Assembly: GCF_000820515.1 (NCBI RefSeq)
Contig: NZ_JXDG01000070.1
Coordinates: 1-64,000 of the forward strand
Source of the DNA: Pseudomonas batumici
GTDB lineage: Bacteria > Pseudomonadota > Gammaproteobacteria > Pseudomonadales > Pseudomonadaceae
DNA: 64,000 nucleotides
Direction of reading: 5' to 3'
A model generated the notes under the pieces. It did no database searches. It saw only the letters and a list, made by a program, of their open reading frames with translations, and was not told where the DNA came from. Both the position numbers and the translations under genes were made by a program. This document shows, in pieces, positions 9,029 to 17,484 of this stretch (position 1 is the first letter of the stretch; the number at the start of each line of letters is the position of its first letter).

Positions 9029-9718
9029 ATGGTTGGCAGGAGCATTCTGATCGTCGACGACGAAGCGCCCATCCGCGAGATGATCGCCGTGGCGTTGGAA
9101 ATGGCCGGCTATGACTGCCTGGAAGCGGAAAACTCCCAGCAGGCCCACGCGGTCATCATCGACCGCAAACCCGACCTGATCCTGCTCGACTGGATGCTGC
9201 CCGGCACCTCGGGCATCGAACTGGCCCGGCGCCTCAAGCGCGACGAACTGACCGGTGACATCCCGATCATCATGCTCACCGCCAAGGGCGAAGAGGACAA
9301 CAAGATCCAGGGTCTTGAAGTCGGCGCCGACGACTACATCACCAAGCCGTTTTCCCCACGGGAACTGGTGGCACGCCTCAAGGCGGTGCTGCGTCGTGCC
9401 GGTCCGACCGATGGCGAAGCCCCCATCGAAGTCGGCGGCCTGCTGCTCGACCCCATCAGCCACCGGGTGACCATCGACGGCAAGCCCGCGGAAATGGGCC
9501 CCACCGAATACCGCCTGTTGCAGTTCTTCATGACCCACCAGGAACGCGCCTACACCCGCGGCCAGTTGCTGGACCAGGTCTGGGGCGGCAATGTCTATGT
9601 CGAGGAGCGCACTGTCGACGTGCATATCCGTCGCCTGCGCAAGGCCCTGGGCGATGCCTACGAGAATCTGGTACAAACCGTGCGCGGCACCGGCTATCGT
9701 TTCTCGACCAAGGGTTGA
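9029..9718 (+). CDS. phoB: phosphate regulon response regulator
   Basis: OmpR-family activator of 229 residues. Receiver domain (1-120) with acidic pocket VDDE, phosphorylated Asp54 in LLDWMLPG, and conserved Lys106 in ITKPF; winged-helix DNA-binding domain (about 130-229) with RLLQFFMTH, RGQLLDQVWG and the recognition region VDVHIRRLRKAL. When phosphorylated by PhoR it binds Pho boxes; such sites are visible before phoB, pstC and pstS. AGAGG lies 11 bases before the start. phoR follows 94 bp downstream on the same strand. Confidence 0.98.
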   Translation: MVGRSILIVDDEAPIREMIAVALEMAGYDCLEAENSQQAHAVIIDRKPDLILLDWMLPGTSGIELARRLKRDELTGDIPIIMLTAKGEEDNKIQGLEVGADDYITKPFSPRELVARLKAVLRRAGPTDGEAPIEVGGLLLDPISHRVTIDGKPAEMGPTEYRLLQFFMTHQERAYTRGQLLDQVWGGNVYVEERTVDVHIRRLRKALGDAYENLVQTVRGTGYRFSTKG

Positions 9719-9812
9719 GAACGGCGGCAAACGCCCCCCCGACACATCGCGAACCGAGCCGGCTTGAGGCTCGTCGCTCGAAACTGCTTCGCCTCCAAGG
9801 ACGCATGTTGAA

Positions 9813-11135
9813 GTGAATCAAAACTGGCATGGCACCCTGATCCGCCATCTGTTGTTGCTGGTGACCGGCTGCCTGGTGGCCGGCCTGGTCAGCGGGTATT
9901 ACGGCTGGAGCCTGGCCGTGGGCCTGGGGCTGTACCTGGGCTGGACCCTCAAGCAATTGCTGCGCCTGCACCAGTGGCTGCGCCAGCACAAACCCGAAGA
10001 AGCACCGCCGGACGGCTACGGCCTGTGGGGCGATGTGTTCGACAGCATCTATCACCTGCAACGTCGCGACCAGCGTGTGCGCGGCCGCCTGCAAGCGGTG
10101 ATCGACCGGGTCCAGGAATCCACCGCCGCCCTGAAGGACGCGGTGATCATGCTCGACAGCGACGGCAACCTGGAATGGTGGAACCGCGCCGCGGAAACCC
10201 TGCTGGGCCTCAAGACGCCCCAGGACAGCGGCCAGCCGGTGACCAATCTGGTGCGGCATCCGCGCTTCAAGGAATACTTCGAGCAGGAAAGCTACGCCGA
10301 GCCACTGGAAATCCCCTCGCCGACCAATGACCGGATGCGCATCCAGCTCTATATCACCCGCTACGGCAACAACGAGCACCTGATGCTGGTGCGCGACGTG
10401 ACCCGCATCCATCAGCTGGAACAGATGCGCAAGGACTTCGTCGCCAACGTCTCCCATGAACTGCGCACGCCCCTGACGGTGATCTCCGGCTACCTGGAAA
10501 CCCTGCTCGACAACGTCGAAGAGGTGAACCCGCGCTGGGTACGCGCCCTGCAGCAGATGCAGCAGCAAGGCAGCCGCATGCAGACGCTGCTCAACGACCT
10601 GCTGCTGCTGGCCAAGCTGGAAGCCACCGACTACCCCTCGGACAACCAGCCGGTGCGCATCGATACCCTGTTGCAGTCGATCAAGAACGATGCCCAGGCC
10701 CTGTCCGGCCAGCGCAACCAGAGCATCACCCTGGAAGCCGACGGCGCCATCCGCCTCAAGGGCAGCGAGGCGGAACTGCGCAGCGCCTTCTCCAACCTGG
10801 TGTTCAACGCCGTCAAGTACACCCCGGCCGAAGGCAATATCCGCATTCGCTGGTGGGGCGACGAGCACGGCGCGCACCTGAGCGTGCAGGACTCGGGCAT
10901 CGGCATCGACAACAAACACCTGCCACGCCTCACCGAACGCTTCTACCGGGTGGACTCCAGCCGCAACTCCAACACCGGCGGCACCGGCCTGGGCCTGGCC
11001 ATCGTCAAGCATGTGCTGCTGCGCCATCGCGCCCGCCTGGAAATCAGCAGCGTCCTGGGCCACGGCAGCACCTTTACCTGCCATTTCGCCCCGGCCCAGG
11101 TGACTCGCACGCAGGTCAATAACCAGACCGCCTAG
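9813..11135 (+). CDS. phoR: phosphate regulon sensor histidine kinase
   Basis: Membrane-bound sensor kinase of 440 residues, cognate partner of PhoB. Two N-terminal membrane segments (about 8-50) without a large periplasmic loop, a PAS domain (about 95-200), the HisKA box VANVSHELRTPLT, and the ATP-binding N, G1 and G2 boxes (NLVFNAVKYT, DSGIGI, GTGLGLAIVKH). The start is a GTG at 9813, with AAGGA at 9797-9801. The lack of a periplasmic sensor fits the known mechanism, in which PhoU and the Pst transporter signal phosphate status to PhoR; those genes lie about 5-11 kb downstream. Confidence 0.97.
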   Translation: MNQNWHGTLIRHLLLLVTGCLVAGLVSGYYGWSLAVGLGLYLGWTLKQLLRLHQWLRQHKPEEAPPDGYGLWGDVFDSIYHLQRRDQRVRGRLQAVIDRVQESTAALKDAVIMLDSDGNLEWWNRAAETLLGLKTPQDSGQPVTNLVRHPRFKEYFEQESYAEPLEIPSPTNDRMRIQLYITRYGNNEHLMLVRDVTRIHQLEQMRKDFVANVSHELRTPLTVISGYLETLLDNVEEVNPRWVRALQQMQQQGSRMQTLLNDLLLLAKLEATDYPSDNQPVRIDTLLQSIKNDAQALSGQRNQSITLEADGAIRLKGSEAELRSAFSNLVFNAVKYTPAEGNIRIRWWGDEHGAHLSVQDSGIGIDNKHLPRLTERFYRVDSSRNSNTGGTGLGLAIVKHVLLRHRARLEISSVLGHGSTFTCHFAPAQVTRTQVNNQTA

Positions 11136-11272
11136 TGCCTTGCCGGGACACCCGTCGGGCCAGGCCACTAGGCAACGGGCGCATCTGCCGCTACATTGGA
11201 CCACTTGTGCCTGCCTTTCAGGCACCCGCCCACCTACTTCAAATTGAAATACGGAACCCGTAAAACCCCATC

Positions 11273-12616
11273 ATGGACCCTTCCCCTAGTAGCTTGACCC
11301 TCGCTTCGCTCTTTGCCAATTTCGGCATGCTTCTTTTCGCTCTGATCCTGGTATTGCTCAACGGCTTCTTCGTTGCGGCCGAATTCGCCATGGTCAAGCT
11401 GCGCTCGACCCGGGTCGAGACCATCGCCCACCAGAACGGCTGGCGCGGACAGATCCTGCGCACCGTGCACAGCAAGCTGGACGCCTACCTGTCCGCCTGC
11501 CAACTGGGTATCACCCTCGCCTCCCTGGGCCTGGGCTGGGTCGGTGAACCGGCCTTCGCCCACCTGATGGAGCCGCTGCTCGACGCCGTCGGGATAGACT
11601 CGGCCGAAGTGGTCAAGGGCGTGTCGTTCTTTACCGCCTTCTTCATCATTTCCTATCTGCACATCGTGGTCGGCGAGCTAGCGCCCAAGTCCTGGGCCAT
11701 CCGCAAGCCCGAGCTCCTGTCGTTGTGGACGGCGGTGCCGCTGTACCTGTTCTACTGGCTGATGTACCCGGCGATCTACCTGCTCAACGCCAGCGCCAAC
11801 ACCATTTTGCGGATCGCCGGCCAGGGCGAGCCCGGCCCGCACCACGAGCACCATTACAGCCGTGAAGAACTCAAGCTGATCCTGCACTCCAGCCGGGGCC
11901 AGGACCCCAGCGACCAAGGCATGCGCGTATTGGCCTCGGCAGTGGAAATGGGCGAACTGGAAGTGGTCGACTGGGCCAATTCCCGCGAAGACCTGGTGAC
12001 CCTGGACTGCAACGCTCCGCTCAAGGAAATCCTCGCGCTGTTCCGTCGCCACAAGTTCAGTCGTTATCCGGTGTACGACGCCGAAAACAACGTGTTCGTC
12101 GGCCTGTTGCACATCAAGGACCTGCTGCTGGAACTGGCGGCACTGGACCATATTCCCGAGTCGTTCAACCTCGCGGAACTGACCCGCCCGCTGGAGCGGG
12201 TGTCCCGGCACATGCCGCTGTCGCGCCTGCTGGAGCAGTTCCGCCAGGGTGGCTCGCACTTCGCCCTGGTGGAGGAAGCCGACGGCAAGGTGATCGGCTA
12301 CCTGACCATGGAGGACGTGCTGGAAGTGCTGGTGGGCGATATCCAGGACGAACACCGCAAGACCGAACGCGGCATCCTCGCCTACCAGCCGGGCAAGTTG
12401 CTGGTGCGTGGCGATACGCCGTTGTTCAAGGTCGAGCGCCTGCTGGGGATCGACCTGGACCATATCGAGGCTGAAACCCTCGCCGGCCTGGTCTATGAAT
12501 CCTTGAAACGGGTGCCGGAAGAGGAAGAGGTCATGGAAGTCGAGGGCCTGCGCATCATCATCAAAAAGATGAAAGGGCCGAAGATCATCCTGGCCAAGGT
12601 CCTCAAGATCGACTGA
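11273..12616 (+). CDS. CNNM/CBS-domain membrane protein (hemolysin C-like)
   Basis: 447-residue membrane protein of the UPF0053 / CNNM family. Order: transmembrane DUF21 domain (about 1-200, with LNGFFVAAEFAMVK and GELAPKSWAIRKPE), a tandem CBS pair (about 215-345, including KFSRYPVYD and GYLTMEDVLEVLVGDI), and a C-terminal CorC/HlyC domain (about 360-440). Bacterial relatives are linked to Mg/Co or Na export, but the substrate cannot be read from the sequence. It follows phoR by 137 bp, as in P. aeruginosa, and may be co-transcribed. Confidence 0.9.
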   Translation: MDPSPSSLTLASLFANFGMLLFALILVLLNGFFVAAEFAMVKLRSTRVETIAHQNGWRGQILRTVHSKLDAYLSACQLGITLASLGLGWVGEPAFAHLMEPLLDAVGIDSAEVVKGVSFFTAFFIISYLHIVVGELAPKSWAIRKPELLSLWTAVPLYLFYWLMYPAIYLLNASANTILRIAGQGEPGPHHEHHYSREELKLILHSSRGQDPSDQGMRVLASAVEMGELEVVDWANSREDLVTLDCNAPLKEILALFRRHKFSRYPVYDAENNVFVGLLHIKDLLLELAALDHIPESFNLAELTRPLERVSRHMPLSRLLEQFRQGGSHFALVEEADGKVIGYLTMEDVLEVLVGDIQDEHRKTERGILAYQPGKLLVRGDTPLFKVERLLGIDLDHIEAETLAGLVYESLKRVPEEEEVMEVEGLRIIIKKMKGPKIILAKVLKID

Positions 12617-12630
12617 GGCGTAACACCCTC

Positions 12631-12714
12631 TGTAGGAGCCGGCTTGCTGGCGATAGCGGCTGCCAGGGCGATGCAAGGCTCACTGGCCTCATCGCCAGCA
12701 AGCCGGCTCCTACA
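12631..12714. repeat. REP pair (REPIN)
   Basis: Inverted REP palindromes (TAGGAGCCGGCTTGCTGGCGAT at left, its complement at right) about 40 bases apart, in the convergent gap between the CNNM protein and the M23 peptidase. Confidence 0.85.
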
Positions 12715-12733
12715 GGGTTTGTAGCGCTCCAGG

Positions 12734-13627
12734 CTATTTGCCTCTTAGCGCAAAATTCGGCAACACTTCCAGCGGCTGGCTGAACTGATAGGGAATCGAC
12801 ACCAGCCCCATCCCGGTATTGCGCTGCACCACGAAGTGCAGGTGCGGCCCGGTGCTGTTGCCGGTGTTGCCCGACAGCGCCAGCGGGCTGCCCACTTCCA
12901 CCCGCTGGCCTTCACGCACGCTCACCGAGCCTTGCTTGAGGTGCAGGTACACGCCCATGGTGCCGTCGTCGTGCAACACCCGCACGAAGTTGCCCGAAGG
13001 ATTCTTGCCGCCGCCGCTCTGGTCATTCTCGGTCTTGATCACCACCCCACCCCGCGCCGCAACGATCGGTGTCCCGACCGGCATGGCGATGTCCATCGCG
13101 TAACGGCTCTTGGCGCCAAAGTGGCTGTACTGCCCGTTCGGCCCCTGGGTCAGGCGAAACGGCCCGCCGCGCCAGGGAAAGGGGTAGCGATAGCCCTGGG
13201 CCTGCCCGGAAGGATCGCCCAGGAAGTATTGGAACTTGGGGGTGTAGCGCATCGACTCGCCGGCCTGGATCGGCGTGAGCAGCGCCAGGCGCTGGTTGCT
13301 GCGGGCCGGCAGAACCTTGCGGATCGACCGCGGGGCACCGCTGACATTCTTCAGTGCCCCGAATCCCAGCTCGATCTCCACCGGGGCATACAGGTCGTTG
13401 CGCACGTAGACCTCATCACCACCCTTCTGCTTGCGGATATCCAGGCGAACCTGACGCTCCAGGTGCTCGACCATCCGATCACGAAACACGAATACCTGGG
13501 CCCCCGGCGCCGGTCGGTCACTGTAGGAGACCACCCCATTGGCATCGGTGTACTTGTAGATGGTCATCGCCGCAGCCGAGGTGGCGGCCATCAACAGACC
13601 ACAGGAAAGCAGCAGGCGCAGGAACAT
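12734..13627 (-). CDS. secreted M23 (LytM) peptidase with DUF4124 domain
   Basis: 297-residue envelope protein predicted to cut peptidoglycan cross-bridges. Signal peptide (MFLRLLLSCGLLMAATSAAA), a DUF4124 module at the new N-terminus (IYKYTDANGVVSYSDRP), a middle beta region, and a C-terminal LytM domain with the zinc-site motifs SHFGAKSRYAMD (His and Asp ligands) and HLHFV (last His ligands), plus GTPIVAARGGVV. The start at 13627 is chosen for the signal peptide; the frame is open further upstream without one. The catalytic residues look intact, so this is probably an active enzyme rather than an EnvC/NlpD-like activator. Confidence 0.88.
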   Translation of the reverse strand: MFLRLLLSCGLLMAATSAAAMTIYKYTDANGVVSYSDRPAPGAQVFVFRDRMVEHLERQVRLDIRKQKGGDEVYVRNDLYAPVEIELGFGALKNVSGAPRSIRKVLPARSNQRLALLTPIQAGESMRYTPKFQYFLGDPSGQAQGYRYPFPWRGGPFRLTQGPNGQYSHFGAKSRYAMDIAMPVGTPIVAARGGVVIKTENDQSGGGKNPSGNFVRVLHDDGTMGVYLHLKQGSVSVREGQRVEVGSPLALSGNTGNSTGPHLHFVVQRNTGMGLVSIPYQFSQPLEVLPNFALRGK

Positions 13628-13692
13628 AAGCGAGAGTCGCCGAATAAAACATGGCGACCAGACTAGCAGGTGGCCAGGGGCTTTTGTGTGAA

Positions 13693-13998
13693 TCAGGCCA
13701 GCTGAATGGCCCCGGGGCCAAAGCACAGGTCGACGTCCAACTGAGCCGGCGCCGACAGGTTCACCAGCGCATCCAGGGAAAACTTGTCGATCTTGCCGTT
13801 CAGCAGGTCATTCAACCTCGGTTGAGTGATCCCCAGGCGCTTGGCCGCGTCCTTCTGGGACAGCTCCCAGGCATTGACCCGGCTGATCAGCTCCATCATC
13901 AGCTTGGAGCGCAGGCGCATATTGGCCGCCTCCCGGGGGGTGTCCTCAAGGGCATCCCAGACAGAGGCGAAACGTTCGGTCTTGATGGGGTCTGTCAT
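13693..13998 (-). CDS. XRE-family antitoxin (HigA-like)
   Basis: 101-residue DNA-binding protein with a helix-turn-helix in the middle (WELSQKDAAKRLGITQPRLNDLLNGK). It overlaps the end of the upstream RelE-like toxin gene by 4 bases (ATGA), the toxin-first order of HigBA-type systems. It should neutralise the toxin and repress the operon; a perfect palindrome at 14442-14461 is a candidate operator. The ending LVNLSAPAQLDVDLCF is shared with HigA-like proteins of the Gp49 partner class. Confidence 0.85.
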   Translation of the reverse strand: MTDPIKTERFASVWDALEDTPREAANMRLRSKLMMELISRVNAWELSQKDAAKRLGITQPRLNDLLNGKIDKFSLDALVNLSAPAQLDVDLCFGPGAIQLA

Positions 13999-14327
13999 AG
14001 CGTTGCTCCTATTTCCTGCAGTCTGGCCCGCGCCAGTTCGATATCCCGGGTTTCCGTCTTCAGGGCGGTCTTCCTGAAAGCGTGGAGGACATACAGGGCA
14101 TCGGCCCGGTTCACCACATAAAACACCCGAAAGGCTCCACTCTCTTCACTCACCCTGATCTCGTAGACGCCCTTGCCTACCGTCTTCATGGGCTTCCAGT
14201 TGCAAGGTGCTTCACCCTGTTGCAGAAGGTCCAGCTGAAAGCCGACCGCCCTTCGCGCATCCAGCGGGAACGCCTTGAGATCCCTGAGCGAGCTCCCTAC
14301 AAACACCACATCCTTGTGCCTTGGCAT
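13995..14327 (-). CDS. RelE/HigB-like toxin (phage Gp49-like)
   Basis: 110-residue basic protein of the Gp49-like / HigB branch of the RelE fold, predicted to cleave mRNA on the ribosome. Visible family features are GVYEIRVSEESGAFRVFYVV and LHAFRKTALKTETRDIELARARL, where family members carry the catalytic basic residues. A good ribosome site (AGGAG) precedes the ATG at 14327. The gene is followed by its antitoxin with a 4-base overlap. It sits within an otherwise conserved phosphate-regulon region, so it is probably an acquired cassette. Confidence 0.85.
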   Translation of the reverse strand: MPRHKDVVFVGSSLRDLKAFPLDARRAVGFQLDLLQQGEAPCNWKPMKTVGKGVYEIRVSEESGAFRVFYVVNRADALYVLHAFRKTALKTETRDIELARARLQEIGATL

Positions 14328-14441
14328 CGATCTCTCCTGTTGCTGACAGGAAAAGCGTAAACAACGGGCGGGATGTCTGTGGTGCGAGGTTGTTTCAAAG
14401 CTTGGCTGAAAGACCGTCCAACCCAGCCACTCAAAAACAGC

Positions 14442-14461
14442 TTATATCGAAACAGATATAA
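14442..14461 (-). promoter_or_regulatory. palindrome upstream of the toxin-antitoxin pair
   Basis: TTATATCGAAACAGATATAA is a perfect 7-bp inverted repeat with a 6-base spacer, about 115 bp before the toxin ATG in a locally AT-rich patch. It is a candidate operator for the HigA-like antitoxin; no binding data are implied. Confidence 0.45.
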
Positions 14462-14536
14462 AACAACCTGAACGGAAGGATTCGGACGAAAGGTTTCCCG
14501 AAGGCAGGCGCCGGTACAGGAGGAAGGGCAGGCAAA

Positions 14537-14564
14537 CGGCGCGGTGTGCAAGGCCACCGCGCCG
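14537..14564 (-). terminator. stem-loop after the response regulator gene
   Basis: Perfect 10-bp stem CGGCGCGGTG (14537-14546) and CACCGCGCCG (14555-14564), 11 bases past the stop of the minus-strand response regulator. The T-run after it is only three bases, so termination is likely but not certain. Confidence 0.55.
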
Positions 14565-14575
14565 TCAGGTGGGCA

Positions 14576-15490
14576 TCAAGCCCCGGGAACGAAGTGCTTC
14601 AGGGCAGTGCCGCGGGCGATCAGGCGGGAGATGTAGTCCAGCTTCTGGGCATCCTGGTCGACAAAACGGAAGGTCAGTTGCAGCCATTCGCTGTCCGGCT
14701 TCGGCTCATGGGCAACGATCGCATGCAGGTAACCGTTCAGACGGGCCACCTCGGCGTTGTCGCCCTGCTCCAGGTCCAGCACCGCGTTTTCCAGTACCTG
14801 TGGCAGGGCCTCGGCACGGCGTACCACCAGCAGGGCTTCCTTGATGCTCAGCGCCTTGATGACGCACTGCTGGATACCGCTGGACAGGCGCAACTGGCCC
14901 TGGCCACGACCGCCCGAGGCCGCCGCCGGCGCTGCAGCCGGACGTACAGGCGGGCTGTTGAGCAGGCCTTTGGACGGTGCCGCCGCCGGGGCCTGTGCGG
15001 CTGCCGGGCTGACCACTTCAGCCTTGCCGCCGGTCAGGGCGCTCAGGGAGTCGTTGGCAAAGGCCGAGTTCGCCCGGGTCGGTGCGCTGTTCATCACGGC
15101 GTCGAGCTTGCCGACCTTGTGCAACGCCTGCTTGACCTTGGTCAGCAACTGTTCGTTGGTAAACGGCTTGCTGACATAGCCGGAAACACCGGCCTGGATC
15201 GCCTGGACCACGTTTTCCTTGTCGCCACGGCTGGTGACCATGACGAACGGCATCGTCTTGAGGTTGTCCTGCTGGCGGCACCAGGTCAACAGCTCCAGAC
15301 CGGACATTTCCGGCATTTCCCAGTCACACAGCACCAGGTCGAACGCTTCGCGGGCCAGCACCGCCTGGGCCTTGCGACCGTTGACGGCGTCCTCGATCCG
15401 GATGCCCGGGAAGTAGTTGCGCAGGCATTTCTTCACCAGATCACGGATGAACGACGCGTCATCCACCACCAACACACTGACTTTACTCAT
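14576..15490 (-). CDS. CheY-like response regulator with unknown output domain
   Basis: 304 residues. An N-terminal receiver (1-125) with VVDDA, phospho-acceptor Asp56 in LCDWEMPEMSG and Lys108 in VSKPF is followed by an Ala/Pro-rich linker (about 150-200) and a C-terminal domain of about 100 residues (GIQQCVIKALSIKEALLVV onward) that I do not recognise as a known output domain. No kinase gene is adjacent. A gene of this design lies between the M23 peptidase and phoU in P. aeruginosa as well (PA5364), so it belongs to the conserved backbone; a link to phosphate signalling is suggested only by position. Confidence 0.85.
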   Translation of the reverse strand: MSKVSVLVVDDASFIRDLVKKCLRNYFPGIRIEDAVNGRKAQAVLAREAFDLVLCDWEMPEMSGLELLTWCRQQDNLKTMPFVMVTSRGDKENVVQAIQAGVSGYVSKPFTNEQLLTKVKQALHKVGKLDAVMNSAPTRANSAFANDSLSALTGGKAEVVSPAAAQAPAAAPSKGLLNSPPVRPAAAPAAASGGRGQGQLRLSSGIQQCVIKALSIKEALLVVRRAEALPQVLENAVLDLEQGDNAEVARLNGYLHAIVAHEPKPDSEWLQLTFRFVDQDAQKLDYISRLIARGTALKHFVPGA

Positions 15491-15609
15491 TGACCATTCC
15501 TCTGAAAATCCCGGCTAGCATACTGACTAATGGCTATTTGCCAACACCGATCGGTCACGCCAGGACTTTTCGTTCGCGGATGCGCGTAAATTCTGTACGC
15601 CACAAACAA

Positions 15610-15636
15610 AAACGCCCGACCTTAGGCCGGGCGTTT
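15610..15636 (-). terminator. intrinsic terminator of phoU
   Basis: Stem AAACGCCCG (15610-15618) and CGGGCGTTT (15628-15636) with a 9-base loop, followed on the minus strand by TTTGTTTG. It lies 14 bases past the phoU stop and ends the pst-phoU operon. Confidence 0.8.
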
Positions 15637-15649
15637 CTCTCGGGCAATC

Positions 15650-16411
15650 TTACTTATCGTCAGCTTCGCCGGGAACATTAGCGGTTTCGGACGAGGTACC
15701 CTCAACTTCCTGGCGCATGCGCTTGAGGCCCAGGTGACGGACATCGGTACCGCGCACCAGGTAGATCACCAGTTCGGAAATATTCCGTGCGTGGTCGCCG
15801 ATCCGCTCCAGGGAGCGCAGCACCCAGATGATGCTCAACACCCGGCTGATCGAGCGCGGATCTTCCATCATGTAGGTCGCCAGCTCGCGCAGGGCGGTCT
15901 TGTACTCGCGGTCGATGGTCTTGTCGTACTGCGCCACCGACAAGGCCAGCTCGGCGTCGAAGCGGGCAAAGGCATCCAGCGCGTCGCGGACCATGTTGCG
16001 CACCTGGTCGCCGATATGACGCACCTCGACATAACCCCGCGGCGCCTCGCCCTCCTCGCACAGCTGGATGGCGCGACGGGCGATCTTGGTGGCTTCGTCA
16101 CCGATGCGTTCCAGGTCGATCACCGACTTGGAGATGCTGATGATCAGGCGCAGGTCGGAGGCCGCGGGTTGGCGACGGGCCAGAATGCGCAGGCACTCCT
16201 CGTCGATGTTGCGCTCCATCTGGTTGATCTGGTCGTCGATTTCGCGCACTTGCTGGGCCAGGCCCGAGTCGGCCTCGACCAGCGCGGTCACCGCGTCGTT
16301 GACCTGTTTCTCGACCAGACCGCCCATGGCCAGGAGGTGGCTGCGTACTTCTTCCAGTTCCGCGTTGAACTGCGCGGAAATGTGGTGGGTAAGACCGTCT
16401 TTATCAATCAT
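15650..16411 (-). CDS. phoU: phosphate signalling regulator PhoU
   Basis: Cytoplasmic all-helical protein of 253 residues with two PhoU repeats. Metal-cluster motifs of the family are visible in both halves: SKSVIDLERIGDEATKI and LRSLERIGDHARNISE. It links the Pst transporter to PhoR and keeps the Pho regulon off when phosphate is plentiful. Last gene of the pst operon, 106 bp after pstB and followed by a clear terminator. Confidence 0.97.
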   Translation of the reverse strand: MIDKDGLTHHISAQFNAELEEVRSHLLAMGGLVEKQVNDAVTALVEADSGLAQQVREIDDQINQMERNIDEECLRILARRQPAASDLRLIISISKSVIDLERIGDEATKIARRAIQLCEEGEAPRGYVEVRHIGDQVRNMVRDALDAFARFDAELALSVAQYDKTIDREYKTALRELATYMMEDPRSISRVLSIIWVLRSLERIGDHARNISELVIYLVRGTDVRHLGLKRMRQEVEGTSSETANVPGEADDK

Positions 16412-16517
16412 GTTTCACTCCGCGAAAGCTGCAGGCTTCAAGCGCTAAGCTTCAAGCCGAATTAGGGATATTCTCTGGCTGCCCGTGCTTGCCGATTGCG
16501 GCCCGCAACTGCTTCAC

Positions 16518-17351
16518 CTAGCCATAACGACCGGTGATGTAGTCTTCGGTCTGCTTCTTCGCCGGGTTGGTGAACAGGGTATCGGTGTCACCGAACTCCA
16601 CCAGCTTGCCCATGTACATGAACGCGGTGTAGTCGGACACCCGCGCCGCCTGTTGCATGTTGTGGGTCACGATGACAATGGTGAACTTGGACTTCAGCTC
16701 GTAGATCAGCTCTTCGACCTTGAGGGTCGAGATCGGATCGAGTGCCGAGCACGGTTCGTCGAGCAACAACACTTCCGGTTCCACCGCGATGGTCCGGGCG
16801 ATCACCAGACGCTGTTGCTGACCGCCGGACAGGCCCAGGGCCGAATCGTGCAGGCGGTCCTTGACCTCATCCCACAGCGCGGCGCCCTTGAGGGCCCACT
16901 CCACGGCTTCGTCGAGGATACGCTTCTTGTTGATGCCCTGGATACGCAGGCCGTAGACCACGTTTTCGTAGATGGTCTTGGGGAACGGGTTGGGCTTCTG
17001 GAACACCATGCCGACCTTGCGGCGCAGCTCGGCCACATCCTCGCCCTTGCGGTAGATGTTGTTGCCGTAGAGGTTGATTTCACCGTCCACACGGCAACCG
17101 TCCACCAGGTCGTTCATGCGGTTGAAGGTGCGCAACAGCGTCGACTTGCCGCAACCGGACGGGCCGATGAAGGCCGTCACGCGCTGCTTGGGGATGTTCA
17201 TGCTGACGTCGTACAGCGCCTGCTTCTCGCCGTAGTACAGGCTCAGTTTCGGGACTTCGATGGCAACGGTTTCGCTCGCCAGGTCCAGGCTCTGCTTGCT
17301 ACGACCCAGGGCGGACAGGTTGATGCCGTGGGATTGGGGTTCATGCTGCAT
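16518..17351 (-). CDS. pstB: phosphate ABC transporter ATP-binding protein
   Basis: ATPase of the high-affinity phosphate importer, 277 residues. Walker A GPSGCGKST at residues 63-71, Q-loop VFQKPNPFPKTIYENV, signature LSGGQQQR, Walker B VLLLDEPCSALDP and switch His in IVTHNMQQAARVSD are all intact. The start at 17351 (MQHEPQ) is preferred to the in-frame codon at 17372 because GGAG lies seven bases before it and the family starts similarly. It is separated from pstA by a 133-bp gap holding a REP pair, which could lower read-through from pstCA. Confidence 0.97.
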   Translation of the reverse strand: MQHEPQSHGINLSALGRSKQSLDLASETVAIEVPKLSLYYGEKQALYDVSMNIPKQRVTAFIGPSGCGKSTLLRTFNRMNDLVDGCRVDGEINLYGNNIYRKGEDVAELRRKVGMVFQKPNPFPKTIYENVVYGLRIQGINKKRILDEAVEWALKGAALWDEVKDRLHDSALGLSGGQQQRLVIARTIAVEPEVLLLDEPCSALDPISTLKVEELIYELKSKFTIVIVTHNMQQAARVSDYTAFMYMGKLVEFGDTDTLFTNPAKKQTEDYITGRYG

Positions 17352-17381
17352 GGGGTAACTCCCTGCGCTCACATATTCGTT

Positions 17382-17465
17382 TGTAGGAGCCGGCTTGCTG
17401 GCGATAGGGCCAGTGAGCCTTGCAGCGCCTGATCGGTCGCTATCGCCGGCAAGCCGGCTCCCACA
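17382..17465. repeat. REP pair (REPIN) inside the pst operon
   Basis: Inverted REP palindromes (TAGGAGCCGGCTTGCTGGCGAT at left, ATCGCCGGCAAGCCGGCTCC at right) fill most of the pstA-pstB gap. Unlike the other copies in this window, it lies between co-directional genes of one operon. Confidence 0.85.
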
Positions 17466-17484
17466 GTGGATGGGGTGAATGTTA

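Noticed and set aside
14297..14557. 86-codon minus-strand ORF upstream of the toxin gene
   Set aside because: Overlaps the toxin start and the palindromic operator region; composition is not protein-like.
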